From Dichomitus squalens LYAD-421 SS1 (taxonomy: Eukaryota > Basidiomycota > Agaricomycetes > Polyporales > Polyporaceae), in the NCBI RefSeq assembly GCF_000275845.1, contig NW_006766957.1, positions 47,050-62,200 of the forward strand: a stretch of DNA of 15,151 nucleotides, given 5' to 3'. Position 1 is the first letter of the stretch, and each line of letters begins with the position of its first letter. The notes beneath the pieces are model-generated. The model saw only the letters and a program-made list of their open reading frames with translations. It searched no databases and had not been told where the DNA came from. Made by a program: the position numbers and the translations under genes. This document shows positions 7,288 through 15,151 of the stretch, in pieces.

Positions 7288-10156
7288 ATGGTCGCTTCCC
7301 TGGAACTGAAGAATGTGCCGTCGGAGATGAGTCACAGCACCGAGACCTTGACTATCAGAGGTACTGAGTATCTCTTGACCCAACATCTTCCAACTGCTGA
7401 CACCAGCTATGAATCATTCGCATGACGCCTTTTGTAGAGGAGGAGCCTTTCAAGCATCCTTACCTGGATGCAATCACGGCACAGCCGCTCGAAATACCCA
7501 ACGTCCACGAGCTTATTGAGGCAACATCCCCGTCTGACAGGAGCCACAGGACTGAGACTCAGCTTCGACAAGGTTTGGGGAGTTTTTAGTCCTTTACCAG
7601 TACGTCCAACTGACGCTACGCCGTCCGATAGGTAGGGAGCCCAAGAAGAGCCCTCTACTGAAGGTAGCTGTGGCGGAGCCACTGTCTGTCTCAAGTGTGC
7701 ACAAACCTCGTGAGGGGACATCTAGTCCCGCTGATTTGGAGCGATCGGGACCACAACGCCTGCTTTCGCGACCAAAGACTCCAAATGACCCGCCCTCTGG
7801 TAGAGCGCCCAACCCGCCAAGAAGGCAGACCGCTCGTGACCAGGTATATCCTGTTTGCAGTGCCCCCATTACGTTTCACTGACGCTTGCAAGGTCCCCAA
7901 GCGCCTGTTAAACGCCATCACTGGGCAGTTTGATGAGTGCTTTGACCATCAGCGAGTACGCTATGTCATCCTATCCCACGTCTGGGCAACCAGGGAGGCC
8001 ACGTATCAGGACGTCTTGGAGACACAGAAGGTTTCTGGGCTCAACGTCGTGTCTCGCTTGCCCGACAAGCTTCGCGGCTTGTGCAATGCTGCGCAGAACG
8101 CCGGATACGACTTCGTCTGGGCCGATACTTGCTGCATTGACAGAACAAACTCTGACGAAATCTCGGACTCTATAACATCCATGTATTCCTGGTATCGCGA
8201 GGCCGATCAGTGCTTCGCGTATCTTCACGACGTTCCCAGCCCCTTAATGTCCTCCGATGACCCATACGCGCTGTTCCGCCAAAGCATTTGGTGGTCCAGA
8301 GGATGGACGCTACCCGAACTCCTAGCCCCTAACGAGGTAACCTTTCTGTCCTCTACTTGGCTAGCGATCGGCACGAGAACAGAGCTTGCGACGCTCATCC
8401 AGGCCATCACCTCTATCGATAGCAAAGTCCTGATTTCCCCGAGAGTCCCACTGGAGGCGATGAGCGTTGCAACGCGCATGTCATGGGCCGCGTCCAGGAA
8501 AACGAGATTCGTAGAGGATGGCGCCTACTGCCTCATGGGCATCTTTGGTGTCATCATGCAGCCGAACTATGGAGAGAGGTACAGCGCCTTCTTCCGCCTT
8601 CAGGAGTTGATCCTTGCCAAGGAGCGGCCCGATCCAACCCTCCTTTGCTGGGGCGTCGTAACACATCTGCCCGCTAACAGTCTGCCCTTTGGCGGGTACA
8701 ACCATACGGCGCACACCGCCGTGACGCGAGCCGAACCTCCACCCCCTAGGCATTCGAAACAATACCTGCTGGCTGCTTCTGCGGAGGAGTTCAGTCGCAC
8801 CCCGCGAAGCCTAAAGGTTCAAGGCCCTGACTTCTTCGCTGAACGCCTCAAACTCCCCGAGCAGGACATCCAGACGGCGTTTGAGCATGTGCCGGGCGGT
8901 ATTCGCTGTAGGTTGCCCCTAGTTGACATGTCATGTCCAGTCGGTACGGGCTCTTCGCGCTCGGTATTTACACTCGCTCTACTGGCCTGCGAAGACGCTC
9001 GAGGGCGGATGCTTGCTCTTCTGTTACATCCACAGGATTGCCGTGAATCCTCCAGTGACACCACGTGAGTATCACTACGCCCGCTTACTCTACAGACTAG
9101 TATTTCTAAGCACTTATTATACCCTCCATACGCAGCGCTGAGAACCTTCGTCATGCCCATCCCGGCTCGTATTTCGTAGGAGCGCCACCGAGACCCTCCA
9201 AGCACTGTCCCATCTCCACCAACCCTTACTCCATGTCCGCATACATCAACGCATACACGCGAGCGGTCTGGATCCCTTCCACAGAGCTCAACCATCTTCA
9301 TGGTTGGATACGTATGTCAGACATCGTCATTGCACACGATCCAGACCACCTCGTACTCGACCTTGAGTACGAGTTACGCCGTCACATCGAGATGAGTGCC
9401 CCTCCCGGGCCCTTTGCTGTGTCTTTAGCACCCTGGTCTCGGGACGCCCTGATCGCGCGGGGATATCGCACGTTCCCCACAGCCATAGCTGATATTCTGC
9501 TACCTGCATCCACCACAAGCGCCGTGCACCGGGCTACCGCTACATCTCCCGCAATAACCATTCGTAAAGGCACCAACTACATTATTGTCCAGATTGGACG
9601 CTGCTATTGCGCACTCGGCGAGCGATATGGTCTGTTGGCAGTGATTGCCAGTGAATCGTCTCAAGGCCGCCAATCCTGGGATCGACCAAGGATGGAACAC
9701 TCTCTGGACCACCCCTTCAATCACCCACACCATCTTTGTTCGTGGTCCTTCTACGGCAGTAATGCTCGCACTCGATTGAGGCTGGCGTCCGGCATGGTGC
9801 TGAACCTGGGTCTGAGCCCTATGTCGCGTCCTCTGAGCCTTATGCCACTTCCTCCCACCGTCGAAAAGACTCAAGGAGTTAGGGAGAAGATCCGAGCCGC
9901 CGTGAAGGGTCTACAGCCCAAGATAACCCGAGGAACCCGCCATCAAACAAGAGAGATCGCGAATCTTATTCGATCCAAGCTCTTCCTCCGTTCTCGGAGG
10001 GCCACAGAAGTCGAGTCGACCTCTGTGACTGCAGCGATGTGGCCGAGTGAGCTATCCTCCACGAGACTTGTCAGGTCAGCATCTGCCCCTCCTAGACTCG
10101 GGGAGAACGCGGTCGGGGCTGGGTATTCCTATGCGTTAAGTGTTGGGATCAGCTAA
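7288..10156 (+). CDS. HET-domain protein with long N-terminal extension, five exons
   Basis: Exons 7288-7360, 7438-7572, 7632-7843, 7893-9064 and 9136-10156 join in frame, giving about 870 residues. Introns are 77, 59, 49 and 71 bp; the 59-bp one has a CAACTGAC branch site and the last a GTGAGT donor. Residues 1-140 are Pro/Ser/Arg-rich and probably disordered. The HET domain follows: KRLLNAITG (143-151), YVILSHVW (164-171), YQDVL (178-182), FVWADTCCID (214-223), a YLHDV segment, then WSRGWTLPELLAP near 275-290, where the usual WTLQEL glutamine is proline. The post-HET segment (RMSWAASRKT, DGAYCLMGIFGV, LLCWG) is typical of basidiomycete HET proteins. The C-terminal 300 residues are divergent and basic, and contain IIVQIGRCYC. 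The weakest point is the CAAG acceptor at 7892; read through without splicing there, a frame starting upstream in 7695-7892 also enters the HET domain. An alternative start is the ATG at 7422, if the first intron ends at 7406. An allorecognition or cell-death role is inferred from the family. Confidence 0.85.
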
Positions 10157-10891
10157 AGTAATAGTAGTCGTCCGGGATGGAATATCTGAGCGGCGGCGGT
10201 GATGAAGGGGGGTCCGCTTCATTTGCGGCAGGTTGGTGTTTGTGATGTGGCGGGGTCAACCTGTCGACACACCCTTTCCAGGCTCCCTGGGTTGGACATA
10301 TGTCATGTATCTTGCGCGTGTCCTAGTGCCAGAAATGTCGCAAAATTGCACCCTCATGCCATGCTCGCCTCGGCGCGAAAACATTGCGGTGTTGTCATGC
10401 TAGAGTGAAAGTCATTTGTCATTAAACTGCACGCTCGATCAAAATCGAACACCTCGTGACATGATTCTATGCAGGTGGTGAAATCAACGTAGGCAAAAGC
10501 CCGGTCACACAAAATTCACCTCCAATGAGAAGACTGAAGCCAAGCGGGCACGTTGTACGGCGATAACGCTCCGTATACCGCAAACTAGGGCGGTGGAGTA
10601 CAATGACGTAAAGTGGAAGAGCGTGAAGTGGGCAAACGGAACGCAAGTCCAGAACAATTACTTCGGGTGAGGTAGCGAGTGATAGGTACTGACGCAATGG
10701 AATTGCATATACCAGATGCAACACAGCACCATTAGAGTCCTTTCGCAGGCGATTTGAAACCGGTGGGGTAGTTCAATTTGTCAGCGCTCCCAGTTCAGAA
10801 TCAGCTGAGGTGGGTCCCTCGCACATCCCTTCGACAGCCAATAATCGTTGTGTAATTGCCCGCTTGACAAGGTATCCACTGCACCACCAAT
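10157..10891. other. Intergenic region without a recognisable gene
   Basis: This is the stretch between the stop of the plus-strand HET gene and the stop of a minus-strand gene end, so both 3' untranslated regions probably lie here. Open frames at 10199-10408 (plus) and 10467-10724 (minus) show no motif. A CATTAAAC string near 10419 is a weak polyadenylation-type signal for the HET gene. I see nothing else. Confidence 0.4.
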
Positions 10892-11272
10892 TCAGAGATT
10901 GGGCAGATCCAATCCGGTTTTGAATCGGCTACGAAAGGACTCTATTTCGAATTCTGTGTAGCCTTCGACAGTTTGTTTGGGAAGCAAAGTAGAAACACCG
11001 TTGCCAACGCTTCGCCCAGATACAGCTGTATGTTCCTCGCACAGAGGGATACAGGCTGGGTGAGCATCCCACAAGAGACACTTAGACAGCAAGACATAGT
11101 GAATACTCACGACCTGTGCCTCCCTCTCCGGCCTTGGCTGTCCAATCGCCCGCGATGGGTTCTGCTTTACCGGCGGTCACGGAGGATATCGCCTCGATAA
11201 ACACCGGGCGGGATTTGCGATCGTTCCGAGACCTTGATGGGGAGGGACTGTCCCAAGCAGCATCGTCGAAGG
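10892..11272 (-). CDS. 3' end of an unidentified gene (two exons seen)
   Basis: On the minus strand an exon at 11111-11272 starts after an ACTGAC branch site and GCAG acceptor. It reads FDDAAWDSPSPSRSR and then PVFIEAISS and AGDWTAKAGEGG. A 55-bp intron (11056-11110, donor GTGAGT, acceptor CCCAG) joins it in frame to 10892-11055, which ends FRSRFKTGLDLPNL and a stop. The composition looks like real protein (acidic/aromatic patch, Ser-Arg patch, ordered tail). I do not recognise the family. Exons further 5' could not be found, because the next upstream DNA holds the broken CAF-1 fragment on the same strand. The gene is therefore either 5'-truncated or has short exons I missed. Confidence 0.45.
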
Positions 11273-11409
11273 CTGCATGGTCGGAGCAGCGTCAGTTCGC
11301 CGACCACCGGGCCTGAGACGCAGGATGGGAAAGCCATAATCGAACCCACAAAGCGGAGAGAGCCGAGCAGCCGCTACGCCATGTAGGTGATTGGAATTTC
11401 AGTACAGTG

Positions 11410-11935
11410 AGCGAATTTGAGAGGTAAGGGGATGGTACAATCGTGTGCGCCGATGAATGCAGCTGGAGGATATGCTGCCGCGTGTGGTAGGCGGGGAGGA
11501 TCTCATCGAGGATGATGGGCGTGCAGTAACCGTCGCGCGAGGGGAGCATGAGGCATTGGTCGTAGGGCGACCTACGTGGTGTTTGTGCCCGTGTTTGTGT
11601 CTGAGATGACGGAATGCGGAGCTAACAGTGAGGAGTGGCCAGTGCATGTCCGTCAACTCGTCGTAGTGCAGCTTCGTCAAAAGGCAAACGGGTCCCGCCT
11701 GCTGCGTGTCGTATATCATCTCAGGGTCCCTCGTTGCAACCACGTACAGGATCCTGTACGGCAACGCACGCAAAGACGGAAGCAGCCGCTATGAGGGTCA
11801 TTGGTGAAGCCGGGGTGCTAGGCTTCGACCCTGCCGGCGTGGGGGAACGCATCGAGTCTGCTGTAGACAGCGCGGGGGACGACATCATCGCCGCAGTTGG
11901 CCCAGCGGATATCGTGATGTGCGGCGAGGGAAGGT
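11410..11935 (-). pseudogene. CAF-1 p60 (CAC2-like) WD40 gene fragment, broken
   Basis: Minus-strand peptides match the second chromatin assembly factor 1 subunit (WD40, p60/Cac2 type), as I know it from basidiomycetes. In order they are SPALSTADSMRSPTPAGSKP, LPYRILYVVAT, IYDTQQAGPVCLLTKLHYDE, SPYDQCLMLPSRDGYC and DEILPAYHTRQH. CAF-1 deposits H3-H4 behind replication forks. Two lesions are visible. A GCGT duplication (plus-strand 11764-11771) shifts the frame between SVFA and LPYR. At the expected intron (about 11572-11639), after the Trp of the TDMHW segment, the donor GT reads GC in a poor context, while the acceptor (CACGTAG) is kept. The WD repeats before and the C-terminal tail after are not found. 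It is a partial, non-functional copy; an intact gene should exist elsewhere in the genome. Confidence 0.75.
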
Positions 11936-12201
11936 TGGGGTCCATCGGAATGCATGGCGATAAGCATTGACCCGAAACGGAGACTAGAGAACCGAACGGT
12001 CTGTTACTACCTGAAGTGTCCGGCGGAATCGCAAAAACACCGGGTACCAGCCAGATCGTCAATGAGCGTGTCCAAATACCGAGGGAGGCTAGGAGAAGGC
12101 GATGAAAAGGAATCTTCGAGAGCGGCGCAGCGACAACACGAACCCGGGGCATATGGGAAGAGCTCGAGGACGCGAGAAGGCGTGTGAGCGATTATATACA
12201 C

Positions 12202-13390
12202 TTATTGCAAGTTCGGCCGCTTGAATTCTTCGATGGACGACGCCTCCACGTTCGTAGTGCTATCGTCTTCCTCCATTCTAATGAAATGACCGGCAGACAG
12301 CATCGTACCGTACAGACTCGAAGTCTGAGGGAGAAACCTCTCCCGGCGCCGCCTGGAATGCGTCCATCTACCCAAACTCAGCCTGTGCTGCTTCCAATGA
12401 ATCGTGACGATGTCGACGTACCTGGGGCTGACTTCATCCGCCCCCTCTTCACCGATCGAGACAATTCCACGAGTTATGTAGCAACTACCAAGACCGCTGA
12501 ATGCGAGCGTCGAAGCTTGAGTCCTAAACGTACATACAACACGAGATCAACATAGCACGGGGTAGCCACAGGATGAATGTACCCGAACACTTCAGCACCT
12601 TCGGAGGTATAGTTAGTCAACCGCCGCACAACACGGCAAGCGACGATCTAAGGAACTCTTCAATTCAAGCTTCTCACGATATGCTGGCACAACTCACATT
12701 GGACGCGATTGCTGCGGGAACGTTCGCGATGATCGACATCACTGCGTTCAGATTGACCAACATAAAAGTCTACAAGAGATCAGTGTCAAGATCCCGAAGT
12801 CGAAAAGGAGCTGCAATTCACAGTTGCAATCACATAAGCCCCGAAACTGTTAGAAGTAAACATCAGCTGACGGCCAATCATTCATGAAGCAGCGCGAAGA
12901 CCCACGCAACTACGCAGTAGAACAGCCCGTCGTCGAAGGTAAGCTTCACGATCTTTGACCGGTCACGACGTGAACTGCTCCCCACGCCCAGCTTCACCGC
13001 CATCAGAGTAAGAACAGTGAAATTGAAACATATCGTGTAAATGAACGTCGCGGCCAGAATTCTATTACTTGTCTGGGTGATGGCACAGCCTGTTCCAGGG
13101 ATCCAAGCGGCCTCCACAAGAACACCTTCGTCACCATCGTCAACCGGCTACCATGGCACTGTGCACAGCTTCTTTTGCTAGAAAACTTACCGTGCAGCAA
13201 CAATGACCAATGTCCCAGTATAACGAGGATGAGAGATGCGACGATGTACCATGCCTGCGACCAAACCGCCATCCTAGAATGGAGAAGTTGTGAGCCCGGC
13301 TTACTTCCACCGGCTTGATGTCAGGACTGGGCCTCACGTGCGAAGGGAAGGGGCGATGCTAGCAAGTCCAATAGACGCATTCCCAAAGAT
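12202..13390 (-). CDS. Multi-pass integral membrane protein, 5' end unresolved
   Basis: Minus-strand exons 13338-13390, 13191-13273, 12906-13125, 12822-12846, 12698-12769, 12583-12647 and 12202-12523 join in frame through GT-AG introns of 64, 65, 59, 52, 50 and 59 bp. They give about 280 residues: IFGNASIGLASI, then MAVWSQAWYIV, ILGHWSLLLHG, EAAWIPGTGCAITQT, ILAATFIYTICFNF, DDGLFYCVVAF, MLVNLNAVMSIIANVPAAI and IVACRVVRRLTNYTSEGAEV. At least four hydrophobic segments are seen. I recognise the pattern as a large uncharacterised basidiomycete membrane family but know no function. One exon (12822-12846) is only 25 nt. A 54-bp GTACGT...GTAG stretch in the last exon keeps the frame whether spliced or not. 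The first helices that such proteins should have, about 100 residues, were not found above 13390. Either small 5' exons lie in 13391-13800 or the copy is truncated. Confidence 0.7.
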
Positions 13391-14013
13391 CTGAGCAGTC
13401 TCAGTGAAGCAGATGCAGATGTGACACGTGAGTCCATGCTCTGTAGGTGTCTCATACCGTCTGTTCTTGCTCCCTTCCTGATACAGGTATGTGCTGAACT
13501 GTCTCGTCTCTGATATCTGAGACACAGGTACGTCTCAGAGTCTATCCAGAACCTCTTTTGCAAGGAGGTAACTACGGGTATGTCATGGTGGTCTCGTACT
13601 TGCGCATCCCTTCGTACCCTCCCTCCTTCCGCATCGCTATGTCTCCAAGCTATCATCCCTCCCATCCTGTCATGGTTGTGAATAATCTCGCGTGTTGTAG
13701 TAGTAGTTGGGTGGTCAGGGATGTAGGAAGCACGCTTGCCGGGGTATTTACACGTCATTGTATAGCATACGTCAACTGTATTTAGTCTGTCGTAGTGTAA
13801 ATCAATCTACTTTCATGCATTTTCGAGATTGCTGTCGCCCACTATCGCAACAACAAGCTGTTAATGGTAAGAATACACGAGCTATGGCGTATCTACATTG
13901 ATCTACAGAGCTGTGGGCGGGCGCTATGTAGGCCATGTACCCCCGAGGTATGCTACGCGACTATAACAGCTATGGCGTCTACTTAGGGCGATGTAGCACA
14001 CTGATTTTTTCCT
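13391..14013. other. Possible 5' region of the membrane protein; no clear gene
   Basis: On the minus strand a GTATGAG donor (13457) and CTCAG acceptor (13391) would make a 67-bp intron just before IFGN. Alternatively the exon may read on upstream as CHICICFTETAQ. Beyond that the frame 13321-13758 is open but unlike the family. Plus-strand frames here have no support. A GTAGTAGTAG microrepeat lies near 13697. The two strings AGCTATGGCGT (about 13881 and 13971) form a short direct repeat. Confidence 0.35.
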
Positions 14014-15151
14014 GATGTTGGAGAGCGGAACGTCCGGGAAGTACGTTCGTACCAAGTCCTCGCCGTCGATTTCGCAACGTTGTTACTCCGAAATTCAGCT
14101 TGGTGCAAGGCTTCCAGAACTTGAGTAGACTTACCTCGCCGCGAAGCCTGGACGGCGCCGAGTTCGACGCAGCAGTGAGAACGTCCTTTGGGCTCCAGCT
14201 GAACTTGTACCCAAGCGGAACGTCCGTGTCCTCTGGTGCAGGCAAGCCACCACAGAACGACGTGAACGACACGATCTCCTTGCCTTGCTCTCGCGACGGT
14301 TCAATCAAAGACATCGCGGAACAGTGGTCGATGTCAGGATCCAGTCCGATTTTGTTCATCAGAAGAACATCTGCAGTGACGGCACTGATTGGTCTCGATC
14401 AAGACACAGCGCGTTCTCAGCGACAAGGACGGATGCACAGCTCGGCAGAGGGGTGGAACGGTACCAGCAACGGGCAATTGTACGTTCACTCTCAACACCC
14501 CGTTCTGAGCGCTGCATGCGAAGGGGCAATGCCTGATGACAACGTCTGGCGCCGCGACCAATCTCTTCACCGCCTCCAAGTTCCCCATATCCACGGGTGT
14601 CGCGTTCGCGTACGGCAGAATCAGCCGCTCGGTATCCGCCAGAACATTGCTCGCTATACGCACTATAAGGTCAACTCGCGCGAAACCCGCCAAACAAGTC
14701 TACAACTACTTACCAACAAACAGCTGCACGTCCGACCGGCCGCAAAGCCCCTGCATGGCCACCATCGTGACCGACGGCAGATGCGCGTCGCGTATTGCGA
14801 CAGGAACTCCAAGCCGCCCTAACGAGCCCCCACTGTGAGCGAGGGGGACGTACAATAAGACGGGCGAACAAGACGTACGTTGACATCACAGCTGATGTCC
14901 CCTACGCAGGCGAACCGGCCCTCACCCAACGTCCGCGCGATCTCGAGCGCCGTCGTCGGCTGCTCGTTCGTCATCACGCGGGGGTACGCCGGAGCACACC
15001 GTGCGCCATGCAGGAGGAGGGAAAGGTACGGAGCGACCTTCGCGTAGAACTCGGATACATATTGGTCTGGGTGGGCGTAGTAGTCCGGGTGGTCGAACGC
15101 GCGGCCGTCCTTCCGCAAGAAGTAGCCTTTGGAAGTAGCCTTTGGAAAGCG
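14014..15151 (-). pseudogene. Bifunctional saccharopine dehydrogenase (LKR/SDH) fragment, broken
   Basis: The minus strand first shows the C-terminal part of a lysine-ketoglutarate reductase-like domain: KGYFLRKDGRAFDH, YLSLLLHGA, RVMTNEQ and GRFACVGDISCDVN. A 60-bp intron (14819-14878) leads to GGLEFLSQYA. The frame then shifts to LPSVTMVAM, followed at once by LCGRSDVQLFV. A second 60-bp intron (14654-14713) leads to SNVLADTERLILPYANATPV and then DVVI. After a scrambled stretch with stops, the saccharopine dehydrogenase core returns as ADVLLMNKIGLDPDIDHCSA, IVSFTSFCGGLPAPEDTDVP and GYKFSWSP. A last piece reads EIDGEDLVRTYFPDVPLSN near 14014-14070. This enzyme type acts in alpha-aminoadipate/saccharopine lysine metabolism. 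The LKR-SDH junction is far shorter than I expect, implying an internal deletion, and at least two frame breaks are present. The gene runs off the window's right edge. Confidence 0.75.
15119..15144. repeat. 13-bp tandem duplication
   Basis: GAAGTAGCCTTTG is repeated exactly twice in tandem (15119-15131, 15132-15144) inside the LKR/SDH fragment, just before the KGYFLRKDG coding segment. Thirteen is not a multiple of three, so the duplication would shift the frame unless the exon boundary lies between the copies. Confidence 0.85.

Noticed and set aside
7695..7892. Continuous unspliced N-terminus of the second HET protein starting at 7695
   Set aside because: It is open but unusually Cys/Trp-rich; the spliced alternative joins three exons in frame with good introns. 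It is kept only as an alternative.
11635..11970. Plus-strand frame of 111 residues
   Set aside because: It is antisense to the CAF-1 p60 fragment; no motif of its own.
12184..12887. Two plus-strand open frames of 123 and 104 residues
   Set aside because: They are antisense to the last exons of the membrane protein, where family-typical peptides are read on the minus strand.
14100..14822. A 240-residue open frame on the plus strand
   Set aside because: It lies opposite the LKR/SDH fragment, whose peptides on the minus strand are clearly recognisable; the plus-strand product has no motif.

Overview
The window reads as nuclear DNA of a filamentous basidiomycete, most likely an Agaricomycete such as a polypore. 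The coding pieces are joined by 49-77 bp GT-AG introns with CTNAY-type branch sites. The protein families (HET-domain proteins, a basidiomycete-style 2OG-Fe(II) dioxygenase-like protein, a CAF-1 p60 fragment, a bifunctional saccharopine dehydrogenase fragment) also fit that group. No bacterial-style operons, tRNA, rRNA or CRISPR were seen. All family names come from recognising motifs by eye; no database was searched.

Left part (1-5036): a HET-domain gene on the minus strand (503-2245) and a six-exon dioxygenase-like gene on the plus strand (3117-5036) are divergent and share about 870 bp of intergenic DNA. The dioxygenase exons join in frame across five introns into a 526-residue product. 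It has an HxD motif and a distal His/Arg pair, as in the TET/JBP-like dioxygenases expanded in mushrooms.

Middle (5037-7287): a decayed, unidentified coding relic lies just downstream of the dioxygenase. Further on is a 382-bp hairpin-forming inverted repeat (6597-6978) with a perfect 26-bp core.

Second HET gene (7288-10156): a spliced plus-strand gene of about 870 residues. It has a roughly 140-residue proline/serine/arginine-rich N-terminal extension made of small exons, then the HET domain, a post-HET region and a long C-terminal region.

Right part (10892-15151): everything recognisable is on the minus strand and partial or broken. There is an unknown gene 3' end (10892-11272), a frameshifted fragment of a CAF-1 p60 type WD40 protein (about 11410-11935), a multi-exon integral membrane protein whose 5' end I could not resolve (12202-13390), and a damaged LKR/SDH lysine-pathway gene running off the right edge (14014-15151). 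This resembles an accessory, rearranged fungal region: self-recognition genes and an epigenetic-type dioxygenase beside repeat DNA and broken copies of ordinary host genes. I found no direct evidence that the genes act as one system.
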